From an uncultured Paracoccaceae bacterium (GTDB lineage Bacteria; Pseudomonadota; Alphaproteobacteria; Rhodobacterales; Rhodobacteraceae): a stretch of DNA of 64,000 nt. Under the pieces are notes generated by a model. The model did not search any database. It was not told where the DNA came from and saw nothing but the letters and a program-made list of their open reading frames with translations. Location: contig CANLPZ010000002.1 in NCBI GenBank assembly GCA_947493145.1, positions 953,364-1,017,363 of the forward strand, in the 5' to 3' direction. The position numbers and the translations under genes are program-made. Below are positions 1-9,287 of the stretch, piece after piece. Each line of letters starts with the position of its first letter. The stretch's first letter is position 1.

Positions 1-2822
1 TGATGAATCAACTGCCTGATAATGTGTTGCCGAACCCGTATGATCCAAACGCGATGCAACCGGAGCTGCCATGGCGTGGGCGCATCACCAGCTTTGTCGC
101 GCCAAATGTTGGCGGATCAACGGACCAAACCGCGGCGCTACGGTCCGAAGTAGATGCGTTTTTCGGAACCGCCCAAGTTAGTGATTTTTCCATAACCGGT
201 GGCCATGTGAATTATTCGGGTCCGAACGAATGGAGCTATCGTCGTTTTATTTTTCACAATGCGTTTTTGTGCAAACTTGCAGGCGGCGTTGATGCGTTTT
301 GCATCGGGTCCGAAATGCGCGGGCTTACGCAGTTGCGCGATGATCAGAATTTGTTTCCAGCCGTTGAGGCGCTGATTGATCTGGCGGCTGATGTTCGGTC
401 GATTTTAGGCGCAGATACAAAGATCGGATACGCCGCAGATTGGTCCGAATATTTTGGGTATCACCCCCAAGATGGAACGGGCGATGTTTATTTTCATCTC
501 GACCCGCTTTGGGCCAATGAAAACATCGATTTTATCGGGATCGACAACTATATGCCTCTGTCCGATTGGCGCGACGGGCAGGGACATTTAGATGCGGATT
601 GGGGATCGATTTACAACCTTGATTACCTAAAATCCAACATCGAGGGTGGCGAGGGGTTCGAATGGTATTACCATTCTTCCGAAGCCCGCGCGGCACAAAT
701 TCGAACGGATATATCTGATGGCACTCACGACGAGCCATGGGTGTTTCGGTACAAAGATTTGCGAAATTGGTGGCAAAACGACCACCACAATCGAATTGAC
801 GGTGTGCGGCAGGAAGGACCGACCGAATGGGTGCCGGAAAGCAAACCGTTTTGGTTCACTGAGATCGGTTGCGCCGCGACAAAATTTGGAACAAACCAGC
901 CTAATGCCTTTGTCGATGTGAAATCTTCGGAATCGAAACTTCCATATTTTTCAGATGGTTCAAGGGATGATTTCATCCAAATGCAATATTTGCGCGCGAT
1001 GCACGAATATTGGAGCGATTTGGACAACAACCCTGTATCAGACGTGACAGGCATTCAGATGCTTGATGTCTCACGCAGCCATGTTTGGGCGTGGGATGCG
1101 CGAAGTTTTCCGTATTTTCCTAATCGGTCTGATCTATGGAGCGATGGCGACAACTATTACCGTGGACATTGGATTACGGGGCGTTCGACGTCGCGTTCGC
1201 TTGCCTCTGTTGTGCGCGAAATTTGCGCCAGCGCGGGTGTGGACGATGTGGATACGTCACGGCTTTACGGTACTGTGCGCGGCTATACGACCGACACAAC
1301 CCAAACGGCGCGGTCGGCGTTGCAACCCTTGATGGTGACCTATGGGTTTGATGCTATTGAACGCGATGGAACCTTGCATTTCGTGACGCGGGACGGGGTC
1401 GCGTCGACGTCGGTTCACCACGAAAATCTGGTGGTTGCCGAAAACGGTGACGCGGTTTTCGAAACGATGCGCCAACCTGCGGCGGATGTTGCGGGGCGGG
1501 TGCGGTTTTCGTTCGTTGAATCAGATCGGAATTTCGAAGTCGCAGCCGTTGAAGCCATTACACCGGATGAGGCAACCATCAGCATCACCAAAACCGAATA
1601 TCCATTGTCCCTGACAAAGGCTGAGGCACGTCAAACGGCGGAACGTTGGCTTGCGGAATCACGTATCGCGCGGGACGGGGCCAGTTTTGCGCTGCCACCA
1701 TCGAAAACGGATGTGCGCGCCGGCGATACCGTCGCAATTTCCATGGGGGCATGTCGGGCGACCTACCGCGTGGATCACGTGGACCAAACGGAAAGCAAAC
1801 GGATTTTGGCAACCAAGGTCGACAAAGCGGTGTACGATACGCTGGATATAGCTGACAGTGTTTTGCCGCTTGCACAACAGCCCCCGTCAGCGCCCGTTTT
1901 GTCATTTTTCATGGACTTGCCCTTGATGCGAGGGAACGAAGTCCCGCATGCGCCGCATCTTGCGGTGACGGCCGCGCCTTGGGTCGGTTCGGCGGCGGTC
2001 TATGCGTCGGCCCAAGATGCAGATTATCGTTTGAATTCAGTCGTGCCACAGCAGTCCATCATTGGGGAAACGCTGAGCGATTTTGGCTACGCGGGTTCTG
2101 GGCTTTGGGATCGCCGGAATAAGGTTGTCATAAAACTGGTGTCCGGTGCGTTGGAAAGTAAATCGGACGCCAGCATTTTATCGGGTGCGAACCTTGCAGC
2201 GATCGGAAACGGGGCCAAAGACGATTGGGAATTGGTGCAGTTCACCACCGCCGAGCTTATCGCACCCGACACATATGAGCTGTCTGGATTTTTGCGTGGT
2301 CAGCAAGGGACAGAGCGCGCAAAAGGGACGACTTTACCCGCTGGGAGCTTTTTTGTTCTCATGAATGGTGCGCCGATCCAGATCGACAAAGGGAGCGCCA
2401 GCAGAGGCATCGATCACCATTATCGAATTGGTCCTGCCGCAAAGGCGTATTCCGACCCTGTGTATTCGCATTTGGTCGAACATTTTGACGGCAACGGCGA
2501 CAGGCCCTATGCGCCGGTGCATTTGAGCGTGGCTGATACGGCAGGAGGCCACGATTTCAACTGGGTGCGACGCACACGCGTTGGGGGCGACACATGGGAG
2601 ACCTTGGATGCGCCGTTGGGCGAAGCAACGGAGTTGTATCAAATCACTGTGACCAAGGACGGGACCACATTACGCGATGTCTTGGTGAATGCGCCGAATT
2701 GGACCTATACCAATGCCGAACAAGCCGCTGATGGGGCAATTGGGTCTTGTTTTATTGAGGTTGCGCAAGTTTCGGAAGTCTACGGTGCTGGACGGCGCGC
2801 GCGAGTCGAAGTCGATTTTTAA
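1..2822 (+). CDS. GTA tail-tip / host-specificity protein (RcGTA gp15-like), 5' end outside window
   Basis: This is the 3' portion (about 939 codons visible) of the large last structural gene of a gene transfer agent cluster. The family (R. capsulatus gp15) is about 1300 residues, so roughly a quarter to a third lies left of the window. The visible N-terminal half matches the GTA TIM-barrel-like domain, with blocks such as YSGPNEWSYRR, AADWSEYFGYHPQDG, FIGIDNYMPLSDW and KPFWFTEIGC. The middle and C-terminal parts fit the phage-tail baseplate hub domain (for example FLRGQQGTERA). In the known particle this protein forms the tail tip/baseplate megatron. The apparent ATG at position 3 is internal and should not be taken as the start. 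The family assignment is by recognised motifs and I regard it as secure. Confidence 0.93.
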   Translation, partial: MNQLPDNVLPNPYDPNAMQPELPWRGRITSFVAPNVGGSTDQTAALRSEVDAFFGTAQVSDFSITGGHVNYSGPNEWSYRRFIFHNAFLCKLAGGVDAFCIGSEMRGLTQLRDDQNLFPAVEALIDLAADVRSILGADTKIGYAADWSEYFGYHPQDGTGDVYFHLDPLWANENIDFIGIDNYMPLSDWRDGQGHLDADWGSIYNLDYLKSNIEGGEGFEWYYHSSEARAAQIRTDISDGTHDEPWVFRYKDLRNWWQNDHHNRIDGVRQEGPTEWVPESKPFWFTEIGCAATKFGTNQPNAFVDVKSSESKLPYFSDGSRDDFIQMQYLRAMHEYWSDLDNNPVSDVTGIQMLDVSRSHVWAWDARSFPYFPNRSDLWSDGDNYYRGHWITGRSTSRSLASVVREICASAGVDDVDTSRLYGTVRGYTTDTTQTARSALQPLMVTYGFDAIERDGTLHFVTRDGVASTSVHHENLVVAENGDAVFETMRQPAADVAGRVRFSFVESDRNFEVAAVEAITPDEATISITKTEYPLSLTKAEARQTAERWLAESRIARDGASFALPPSKTDVRAGDTVAISMGACRATYRVDHVDQTESKRILATKVDKAVYDTLDIADSVLPLAQQPPSAPVLSFFMDLPLMRGNEVPHAPHLAVTAAPWVGSAAVYASAQDADYRLNSVVPQQSIIGETLSDFGYAGSGLWDRRNKVVIKLVSGALESKSDASILSGANLAAIGNGAKDDWELVQFTTAELIAPDTYELSGFLRGQQGTERAKGTTLPAGSFFVLMNGAPIQIDKGSASRGIDHHYRIGPAAKAYSDPVYSHLVEHFDGNGDRPYAPVHLSVADTAGGHDFNWVRRTRVGGDTWETLDAPLGEATELYQITVTKDGTTLRDVLVNAPNWTYTNAEQAADGAIGSCFIEVAQVSEVYGAGRRARVEVDF

Positions 2823-2913
2823 CCGCCCATAACATTTTGTAATCTGTGTCATTGCGGTTTAAAGTTGGACCATCCGCCCAATTTTTTCTAAAATGGGCTA
2901 ACGGAGGTGCATT

Positions 2914-3714
2914 ATGGCGCAGACACAGAGCAAAGTTGCAAAAGTTGATCCGGTTTGGTCGCAAATTACGGCCGATGCGCATCAAGTGATTGAAAGCGAA
3001 CCGTCGCTGAGCGGGATGGTTCATTCCAGCGTTTTGCATCACAATTGTCTGGGCGGTGCTTTGGCCTATCGCAATTCGCTTAAACTGGCGTCGGCCGAAA
3101 TGTCCGAACAGTTTTTGCGCGAATTGGCAGACGATGCCTATGCGGCGAATCCGGACCTGATTTCCGCCGCGCGTGCGGATTTGGTTGCGGTGTTTGACCG
3201 TGATCCGGCTTGCCACCGGATTATCCAACCGTTGTTGTATTTCAAAGGGTTCCAAGCTGTACAGGCGTACCGTCTTGGCCATTGGATGTGGGACCAAGGG
3301 CGCAAAGATTTGGCGTATTTCATCCAAATGCGCGTGTCAGAAGTCTTTGGCGTGGATATTCACCCTGCGGCGAAAGTCGGTCGTGGGATCATGATCGATC
3401 ACGCCCATTCCATCGTGATTGGCGAAACCGCTGTGGTTGGGGACAATGTGTCGATGTTGCATTCGGTGACGCTGGGCGGAACCGGCAAAGAAGACGACGA
3501 CCGCCACCCGAAAATTGGCGATGGTGTCTTGATTGGCGCCGGCGCAAAGGTGTTGGGCAATATCACCATTGGTCATTGTAGCCGCGTCGCGGCGGGGTCG
3601 GTGGTTTTGGAAGAAGTCCCACCCATGAAAACCGTCGCAGGCGTTCCTGCGCGCATCGTGGGGGAGGCTGGTTGCTCGCAGCCGTCCATCAGCATGGATC
3701 AAATCCTTCCTTAG
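2914..3714 (+). CDS. cysE: Serine O-acetyltransferase
   Basis: A 266-residue protein that transfers acetyl from acetyl-CoA to L-serine, the first step of cysteine synthesis, in the cytoplasm. The N-terminal helical SATase domain (about residues 15-140) is followed by a left-handed beta-helix of hexapeptide repeats. The catalytic-region motif DHAHSIVIGETAV and the downstream SVTLGGTGK motif are intact. The ATG at 2914 is preceded by GGAGG at 2902-2906. It lies 91 bp downstream of the GTA gene on the same strand; adjacency of cysE to the GTA cluster is, as I recall, a recurrent Rhodobacterales arrangement. A terminator follows at 3799-3832. Length and motifs are normal for the family. Confidence 0.95.
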   Translation: MAQTQSKVAKVDPVWSQITADAHQVIESEPSLSGMVHSSVLHHNCLGGALAYRNSLKLASAEMSEQFLRELADDAYAANPDLISAARADLVAVFDRDPACHRIIQPLLYFKGFQAVQAYRLGHWMWDQGRKDLAYFIQMRVSEVFGVDIHPAAKVGRGIMIDHAHSIVIGETAVVGDNVSMLHSVTLGGTGKEDDDRHPKIGDGVLIGAGAKVLGNITIGHCSRVAAGSVVLEEVPPMKTVAGVPARIVGEAGCSQPSISMDQILP

Positions 3715-3798
3715 AAACAGTTAGGTTTCTTCGCTGTCAATATTGGGGATGACGTACACCTTCGAGGCGGGGATCGACTTTTATTGCATGAGACAAAA

Positions 3799-3832
3799 AA
3801 AGGCGCGCCCAATATGGATTGGACGCGCCTTT
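3799..3832. terminator. Bidirectional Rho-independent terminator between cysE and pdhC
   Basis: A 9-bp stem AAAGGCGCG/CGCGCCTTT continues, after one C-A mismatch, into CCAAT/ATTGG. On the minus strand it is followed by TTTTTT, giving a strong terminator for the pdh operon. On the plus strand it is followed by TTATTAATTT, so it can also end cysE. Confidence 0.8.
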
Positions 3833-3853
3833 ATTAATTTTTGAACGTCTGAC

Positions 3854-5143
3854 TTACGCCAGCATTGCGACAGGATTTTCCAAATTGTCGACGATCGCCT
3901 TGAGTAAGTTCGCACCTACAGCGCCGTCAATCACACGGTGATCCACAGACATCGTCACGGACATGATCGTGGCGACAGTGACATCACCGTTTTCGTCAAC
4001 AACTGCTTTTTTCGTACCAGCGCCGACGGCCAAAATGCCAGCGTGCGGTGGGTTTACGATCGCGTCGAAATTATCGATGCCGAACATGCCAAGGTTTGAA
4101 ACCGCGAAGGACCCGCCCTGATATTCATGCGGTGCGAGCTTGCGGTCGCGCGCACGGGTGGCAAGGTCTTTCATCTGTGTCGACAAAGCGGACAGTGATT
4201 TGCTGTCTGCGTCTTGAAGCACAGGCGTGAACAAACCGCCTTCAATCGCGACAGCAACCGCCACGTCAGAGGCTTTCATCTGCAACACACGGTCACCGGC
4301 CCAAACAGCATTGGCTTCAGGAACCTCTTGCAGCGCATTGGCCACCGCTTTGATGATGAAATCATTGACCGACAGCTTTACGCCACGGGCTTCAAGCTGT
4401 TTGTTGATCTGGCTGCGGAATTTCAACAGCGCGTCCAGTTTGATGTCACGGCGCAGATAGAAATGCGGGATGGTTTGTTTTGCCTCTGACAAACGCGCCG
4501 CAATGGTTTTGCGCATCCCGTCGAGGGCGATTTCCTCGTATTCGCGATCTTGGTAGGATTTCGCCACGATGTCCGCGCTTGGGCTGCTTGGCAGAGAAGC
4601 CGCTGGCGCAGGTGCCGCTGCAGGAGCTGGTGCTGTCGCGCCTGCGTTTAGCACATCCGCCTTAACGATCCGCCCATGAGGACCAGAGCCGGACAGCGCC
4701 GCAAGATCGATGCCTTTGTCTGCCGCAATACGACGGGCCAAAGGCGATGCAAAAACGCGATTGCCGTCTTTGGCAGGGGTCGCTGGAGCAGGGGTGGTGG
4801 GCGTATCGGAGCCCCCTGCGGGGGCTGCCTCTGTGCCCGCGGCCGCAGGTGCGGCAGGTGCGCTTGGCGCGGATGTCTCGCCGATGTCGTCCGCGCTTTC
4901 GCCGTCTTCGAGCAGAACCGCGATAACCTCGTTCACTTTGACGCCTTCTGACCCTTCGGCCACAAGGATTTTGCCGACGACACCTTCGTCCACGGCTTCG
5001 AATTCCATGGTGGCTTTGTCCGTTTCAATTTCGGCGATCAGGTCGCCGGAGTTGACGGTATCGCCTTCTTTGACCAGCCATTTGGCCAATGTGCCCTCTT
5101 CCATGGTTGGGGACAGGGCGGGCATGAGAATTTGAATAGGCAT
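3854..5143 (-). CDS. pdhC: Pyruvate dehydrogenase E2, dihydrolipoamide acetyltransferase
   Basis: A 429-residue E2 core of the pyruvate dehydrogenase complex. It moves the acetyl group from E1-bound TPP through lipoate to CoA. Visible domains: one lipoyl domain (about 1-80) with the lipoylated Lys in [10 protein letters not shown]; an Ala/Pro-rich linker; a peripheral subunit-binding domain (about 128-165, [14 protein letters not shown]...GRIVKADV); a second flexible linker; and the catalytic domain ending with [10 protein letters not shown], which carries the active-site His and Asp. It is last in pdhA-pdhB-pdhC, 12 bp after pdhB. The AT-tailed hairpin at 3799-3832 closes the operon. No E3 gene follows it here. 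Confidence 0.95.
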   Translation of the reverse strand: MPIQILMPALSPTMEEGTLAKWLVKEGDTVNSGDLIAEIETDKATMEFEAVDEGVVGKILVAEGSEGVKVNEVIAVLLEDGESADDIGETSAPSAPAAPAAAGTEAAPAGGSDTPTTPAPATPAKDGNRVFASPLARRIAADKGIDLAALSGSGPHGRIVKADVLNAGATAPAPAAAPAPAASLPSSPSADIVAKSYQDREYEEIALDGMRKTIAARLSEAKQTIPHFYLRRDIKLDALLKFRSQINKQLEARGVKLSVNDFIIKAVANALQEVPEANAVWAGDRVLQMKASDVAVAVAIEGGLFTPVLQDADSKSLSALSTQMKDLATRARDRKLAPHEYQGGSFAVSNLGMFGIDNFDAIVNPPHAGILAVGAGTKKAVVDENGDVTVATIMSVTMSVDHRVIDGAVGANLLKAIVDNLENPVAMLA

Positions 5144-5155
5144 GATCGTCTGTCC

Positions 5156-6529
5156 TTATCTATAGGTCACTTGTTTCACAGCGGCGATGACTTCGTCCGT
5201 TGTGATCAATGCGTGACGTTCAAGGTTGGCGGCATAAGGCATTGGCACATCTTTACCAGCGCAGTTGATGACGGGCGCGTCGAGGTAATCGAACGCTTTT
5301 TCCATGATCGTGGCTGAGATGTGATTGCCGATGGACCCCACAGGGAAGCCTTCTTCGACCGTGATACAGCGGTTGGTTTTCATCACAGAGGCCAACACCG
5401 TGTCGTAATCAATCGGACGCAAGGTGCGCAGATCGATGATTTCAGCGGAAATACCGTCTTCGGCAAGTTTTTCACCGGCTTCAAGCGCGTATTTCATGCC
5501 AATTCCGAAGGATACGATTGTGACGTCTGAGCCTTCGCGCCAGACTTTCGCCTTGCCGAACGGAACTGTGAAATCGTCCATAACAGGCACGTCAAACGAC
5601 TGACCATAAAGAATTTCGTTTTCCAAGAAAATCACAGGGTTCGGGTCGCGGATTGCGGATTTCAACAGGCCTTTTGCATCGGCGGCTGAGTAGGGCATCG
5701 CAACTTTCAAACCTGGGATCGCAGCGTACCAAGCAGCGTAGTCTTGGGAGTGTTGCGCACCCACACGGGCCGCCGCACCATTGGGGCCACGAAACACCAT
5801 AGGCGCGCCCATTTGACCACCAGACATATACAGCGTTTTGGCGGCAGAGTTGATGATTTGGTCAATCGCCTGCATGGCGAAGTTGAAGGTCATGAACTCA
5901 ACAATTGGGTTCAACCCACCAAAAGCCGCACCTGTCGCGATACCGGCAAAACCGTGTTCGGTGATCGGCGTATCGATGACGCGCTTTGCACCAAATTCGT
6001 CCAACAGGCCTTGGGACACTTTGTAGGCACCTTGATATTCAGCGACTTCTTCGCCCATCAAGAATACGTTTTCGTTTGCGCGCATTTCTTCCGCCATCGC
6101 ATCACGTAACGCTTCGCGGACGGTTTGTTGTTTCATTTCAGTGCCTTCAGGCCAATCAGGGGATTGATCTGGGGCAGGGGCCGCCGGCGCCGCTGCGGTC
6201 GCTGGAACGCTCGTCGCTGTGGATTCCGCCGGCGTTTCTGCCGTCGCCGCAGGTGCAGAGGTGATCGTCACGTCATCCGCAGTTTCACCCTCTTCAAGCA
6301 ACACCGCTATAGCGACGTTTACTTTCACGCCTTCGGTGCCTTCCGCGACAAGGATCTTGCCGATCACACCTTCGTCGACGGCTTCGAATTCCATCGTTGC
6401 TTTGTCGGTTTCGATTTCTGCAATGACATCGCCCGACGACACGCTATCGCCTTCTTTGACGTTCCATTTTGCCAATGTTCCCTCTTCCATCGTTGGGGAC
6501 AAGGCAGGCATTAGAATTTCAATGGCCAT
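5156..6529 (-). CDS. pdhB: Pyruvate dehydrogenase E1 beta subunit with N-terminal lipoyl domain
   Basis: A 457-residue protein. Residues about 1-80 are a complete lipoyl domain ([10 protein letters not shown]), then an Ala/Pro/Thr-rich linker to about 130. The transketolase-type E1 beta core follows ([47 protein letters not shown]). With PdhA it performs the TPP-dependent decarboxylation of pyruvate. Lipoylated E1 beta is a known alphaproteobacterial variant (for example Sinorhizobium). Its lipoyl domain is nearly identical to that of the neighbouring PdhC, which suggests duplication or gene conversion. It starts 3 bp after pdhA ends, so translational coupling is likely. Confidence 0.95.
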   Translation of the reverse strand: MAIEILMPALSPTMEEGTLAKWNVKEGDSVSSGDVIAEIETDKATMEFEAVDEGVIGKILVAEGTEGVKVNVAIAVLLEEGETADDVTITSAPAATAETPAESTATSVPATAAAPAAPAPDQSPDWPEGTEMKQQTVREALRDAMAEEMRANENVFLMGEEVAEYQGAYKVSQGLLDEFGAKRVIDTPITEHGFAGIATGAAFGGLNPIVEFMTFNFAMQAIDQIINSAAKTLYMSGGQMGAPMVFRGPNGAAARVGAQHSQDYAAWYAAIPGLKVAMPYSAADAKGLLKSAIRDPNPVIFLENEILYGQSFDVPVMDDFTVPFGKAKVWREGSDVTIVSFGIGMKYALEAGEKLAEDGISAEIIDLRTLRPIDYDTVLASVMKTNRCITVEEGFPVGSIGNHISATIMEKAFDYLDAPVINCAGKDVPMPYAANLERHALITTDEVIAAVKQVTYR

Positions 6530-6532
6530 GGG

Positions 6533-7534
6533 TTACGCCTCCACTTCTGCGTAAATATCTGTCCAAAGCTCTTCTAGCGCTGGCTCTGGTGAGGTTTTGG
6601 AGAATTCCGCCGCCTCATTGACGATGGCTTTGATCTCTTTATCGATGGCTTTTAGGTCGTCTTCGGACGCGTGGTTGCCGGTGATCAGGATGTCACGCAC
6701 CTGTTCAATCGGGTCGCGTTCATCACGCATTTTCTGGACCTCTTCGCGGGTCCGATATTTCGCGGGGTCCGACATAGAGTGGCCGCGGTAGCGGTATGTG
6801 TTGACCTCAAGGATATAGGGGCCTTTGCCCGCGCGACAGTGGGCGACAGCCTTTTCACCGGCGGCTTTCACGGCCAGAACATCCATGCCGTCGACCTCTT
6901 CACCCTCGATCCCATAGGCAGCGCCACGTTCCCAAAGGGACGGGGATTTGGTTGATCGCTGAACCGAAGTACCCATAGCGTATTGGTTGTTTTCGATCAC
7001 AAAGACGACTGGAAGAGCCCAAAGTTCGGCCATGTTATAGGTTTCATAAACCTGACCTTGGTTCGCGGCACCATCACCGAAATAAGCGAAGGTTACATTG
7101 TCGTTGCCGCGGTATTTGTCAGAAAAGGCAAGGCCCGCACCAAGCGGGACCTGAGCCGCCACGATGCCGTGACCGCCATAGAAATGCTTTTCCTTGGAGA
7201 ACATGTGCATCGAGCCGCCTTTGCCTTTGGAAAAGCCGCCTTCGCGTCCGGTTAGTTCCGCCATGATCCCCTTTGGGTCCATGCCGCAGGCCAACATATG
7301 TCCGTGGTCGCGATAAGATGTGATACGTTTGTCGCCATCTTTTGTTGTGGCTTCAAGGCCAACAACAACCGCTTCTTGACCGATGTAGAGGTGGCAAAAG
7401 CCGCCGATTAAACCCATTCCGTATAATTGACCGGCTTTTTCTTCGAACCGGCGGATCATCAGCATCTCGCGGTAATAGCCCATCAATTCGTCTTTAGACA
7501 CATTGGGCTTTTTCGCTGGTTTCTTTGCTGCCAC
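6533..7534 (-). CDS. pdhA: Pyruvate dehydrogenase E1 alpha subunit
   Basis: A 333-residue E1 alpha. It binds thiamine diphosphate through the motif FAYFGDGAANQGQ...VIENNQ, and carries the phosphorylation-loop-type segment YRYRGHSMSDPAKYR. First gene of pdhA-pdhB-pdhC. The start codon is GTG at 7534, with GGAGGTG about 8 nt upstream; no ATG gives a better fit. The N terminus is Lys/Ala-rich (AAKKPAKKP). A perfect 8-bp inverted repeat lies 30 bp upstream (7564-7581) and could be the operator for the operon. Confidence 0.95.
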   Translation of the reverse strand: MAAKKPAKKPNVSKDELMGYYREMLMIRRFEEKAGQLYGMGLIGGFCHLYIGQEAVVVGLEATTKDGDKRITSYRDHGHMLACGMDPKGIMAELTGREGGFSKGKGGSMHMFSKEKHFYGGHGIVAAQVPLGAGLAFSDKYRGNDNVTFAYFGDGAANQGQVYETYNMAELWALPVVFVIENNQYAMGTSVQRSTKSPSLWERGAAYGIEGEEVDGMDVLAVKAAGEKAVAHCRAGKGPYILEVNTYRYRGHSMSDPAKYRTREEVQKMRDERDPIEQVRDILITGNHASEDDLKAIDKEIKAIVNEAAEFSKTSPEPALEELWTDIYAEVEA

Positions 7535-7563
7535 GTGGCACCTCCATCGCGCAAAAGTAAAAG

Positions 7564-7581
7564 TAGTTTAATGTTAAACTA
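7564..7581. promoter_or_regulatory. Palindrome upstream of pdhA, candidate operator
   Basis: The sequence TAGTTTAA-TG-TTAAACTA is a perfect 8-bp inverted repeat with a 2-bp centre, 30-47 bp upstream of the pdhA GTG. Position and AT-rich symmetry fit a dimeric repressor or activator site. I cannot name the regulator. Confidence 0.4.
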
Positions 7582-7633
7582 ACTTATAGCAGAGGAGATT
7601 TGAGAAAGCGAGAGGGAATTTTTGAAGGGAAGA

Positions 7634-7684
7634 GCGGGGGCTGGCTGCCCCCGCACCCCCGCGAGTATTTTGACAAAGAAGAAG
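7634..7684. repeat. Rhodobacterales-type dispersed intergenic sequence
   Basis: A G-rich/C-rich hairpin (GGGGGCTGGCTGCCCCC) is followed by GCACCCCCGCGAGTATTTTG and [13 protein letters not shown] recognise this block as closely resembling a sequence scattered between genes in many Rhodobacterales genomes. Only one copy is seen in this window. It sits between ftsB and pdhA, where it could also act as a transcription or mRNA-end element. Confidence 0.4.
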
Positions 7685-7778
7685 GGAGGCCGAGCCAGAA
7701 AATGTTTGAGCGGTAGGATCTTCCACTCCAAACTCAGTGGGGGCAGATTGTGTCAATAATTTTAGTGAGGTCAGGCGC

Positions 7779-8078
7779 TTAGCGTATAACGATCTCATCG
7801 CCGCGGATAAGGCCCAGAATTTCGCGGGCTTGTTCGTCCAGAAGGTCAAGATCAAGATATTGGTCTGAAAGGCGCAGCGTGAGGTTTTCCATTTCGGCAA
7901 CTTCGGCTTTCAACAGCGCAAGCTCTGTCGCTAAGGCTTTGGCCTCGGCATCCACTTCGGCACGTTTAAAGACCCCGAAATCGCCTTGCACAGCGGCAAA
8001 CGTAAAATACACGCTAAGCGTCAACGCAAGTGCGAAGTAAAGTAAACTTCCGATTGCAGGACGACGCTTGGCGTGCAT
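7779..8078 (-). CDS. Septum formation initiator family protein (FtsB/DivIC-like)
   Basis: A 99-residue membrane protein with the FtsB layout: a short cytoplasmic N terminus (MHAKRRPAIG), one transmembrane helix (about 11-30), a coiled coil (about 38-75) rich in Ala/Leu/Glu heptads, and a short C-terminal segment (LDEQAREILGLIRGDEIVIR) typical of the family. In known systems FtsB links FtsL and FtsQ in the divisome. In alphaproteobacteria this gene commonly lies near pdhA or eno, and pdhA follows here on the same strand after a 244-bp gap. The function is inferred from architecture. Confidence 0.85.
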   Translation of the reverse strand: MHAKRRPAIGSLLYFALALTLSVYFTFAAVQGDFGVFKRAEVDAEAKALATELALLKAEVAEMENLTLRLSDQYLDLDLLDEQAREILGLIRGDEIVIR

Positions 8079-8228
8079 TCTAAGTTCCTAATTCCCCATC
8101 TCTTGCTGGATGGTTTTGTCGATACCACTGTGTGGCGCCTCAATTTGATCCACCTCTTAGCGGGCGGTAAAGAGAGAATCGCATATGTGATTCGGTTTGT
8201 GAATCCCTAAAATGCAAAAAACCAACAA

Positions 8229-8258
8229 AAAACCGGCCCAAAGGCCGGTTTTCTTTCT
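8229..8258 (-). terminator. Rho-independent terminator downstream of fba
   Basis: AAAACCGGCC/GGCCGGTTTT forms a 10-bp stem with a 4-nt loop, 25 bp after the aldolase stop. On the minus strand it is followed by TTTTTTGTTGG. The plus side also has TTTTCTTTCT. Confidence 0.8.
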
Positions 8259-8276
8259 AAATCTATCAGTTTTCGA

Positions 8277-9170
8277 TCAACCGGCGACCGAAGCGTCGTA
8301 AATGCTGTCAATTGTATCGGACAATGTTGTGTTAAAGTCGCGGTCTTTTTGTCCGGCGCCTAAGCCTTCGGTGAGCGCGCGCGAGAAACTGGCAATCATG
8401 CCTGTGTTTTGCGACAGGCGTGTGTTGGCCTCTGAACGATCATAGCCACCAGACAGCGCCACGACGCGGATCACACGTGGATGGTCGACCAGTGGTTTAT
8501 AATGGTTCGCGACCTCGGGTAGGGTAAGTTTCAACATCACATCTTGATCATCGTTCAATGCGTCAAGCTGTGCCAAAATTTCGTCGCGGACCAATTCTTC
8601 GGTTGCATGTTTGTCAGCGATGGAAATCGTGACTTCTGGTTCCAAAATTGGCACCAGGCCGTGCGACAAGATTTGTTTGCCGATCTCAAACTGTTGGGCA
8701 ATCACGTCTTTGACGCCTGTTGGGTTTGCGGCCGAAACAACCGACCGCATTTTCGTGCCGAAAATTCCAGCGGCAACGGCTTTTTCCAAAAGACTGTCCA
8801 AATCGCCCATTGGTTTCATCAATTGAACACCGTTTTCTTCGGCTTCCAACCCTTTGTCGACCTTGAGGAACGGGACCACACCGCGGTCTTCCCACAGGTA
8901 TTGCGCCGCAGGTTTGCCGCCAATGACGTCGTCCATTGTGCGTTCAAACAAAATCGCACCAACAACTTTTTCGCCTGTAAAGGCCGGCGCGTTTACAATT
9001 CGTGCGCGCATTTGGTGAATAAGCCCGAACATTTCTTCGTCATTGCTGTAAGCGTCTTCTTGGACCCCGTAGAGTCGCAATGCCTTTGGGGTGGAGCCGC
9101 CAGATTGGTCTAATGCTGCAATAAACCCGGGGCCGGATGCCACGTGTTTTAGTTGTTCAATATGTGTCAT
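8277..9170 (-). CDS. Class I fructose-bisphosphate aldolase
   Basis: A 297-residue aldolase of the bacterial class I (Schiff-base) type, cleaving fructose 1,6-bisphosphate to DHAP and glyceraldehyde 3-phosphate or acting in reverse. The N terminus (FIAALDQSGGSTPKAL), the VVPFLKVDKGL segment and LVPILEPEVTI follow the class I fold; the metal-dependent class II motifs are absent. It lies 117 bp downstream of pgk on the same strand. A double LacI-type palindrome at 9240-9267 sits in that gap, so aldolase can be regulated separately from pgk. A terminator follows at 8229. Confidence 0.92.
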   Translation of the reverse strand: MTHIEQLKHVASGPGFIAALDQSGGSTPKALRLYGVQEDAYSNDEEMFGLIHQMRARIVNAPAFTGEKVVGAILFERTMDDVIGGKPAAQYLWEDRGVVPFLKVDKGLEAEENGVQLMKPMGDLDSLLEKAVAAGIFGTKMRSVVSAANPTGVKDVIAQQFEIGKQILSHGLVPILEPEVTISIADKHATEELVRDEILAQLDALNDDQDVMLKLTLPEVANHYKPLVDHPRVIRVVALSGGYDRSEANTRLSQNTGMIASFSRALTEGLGAGQKDRDFNTTLSDTIDSIYDASVAG

Positions 9171-9239
9171 GAAATCACCTTGGGAGTTGCTGATTCAATT
9201 CTTGGGTAAATCAGCATTCCCTAAGGTTCAATTGTGGTT

Positions 9240-9267
9240 GCGCTAACAGAGTCCATGTTAGCGCTAA
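9240..9267. promoter_or_regulatory. LacI-type operator and inverted repeat upstream of fba
   Basis: Two overlapping symmetries are visible: GCGCTAACA (9240-9248) and TGTTAGCGC (9256-9264) form a perfect 9-bp inverted repeat with a 7-bp spacer, and TTAGCGCTAA (9258-9267) is itself a palindrome with the CG centre typical of LacI-family operators. It lies 70-97 bp upstream of the aldolase start. A LacI-family central-carbon regulator (CceR) is known in Rhodobacter sphaeroides; that it acts here is inference. Confidence 0.5.
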
Positions 9268-9287
9268 ACATATGAAAATGTTTACGT

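Noticed and set aside
2752..3327. Minus-strand 191-codon frame opposite cysE
   Set aside because: Antisense shadow of cysE without family features.
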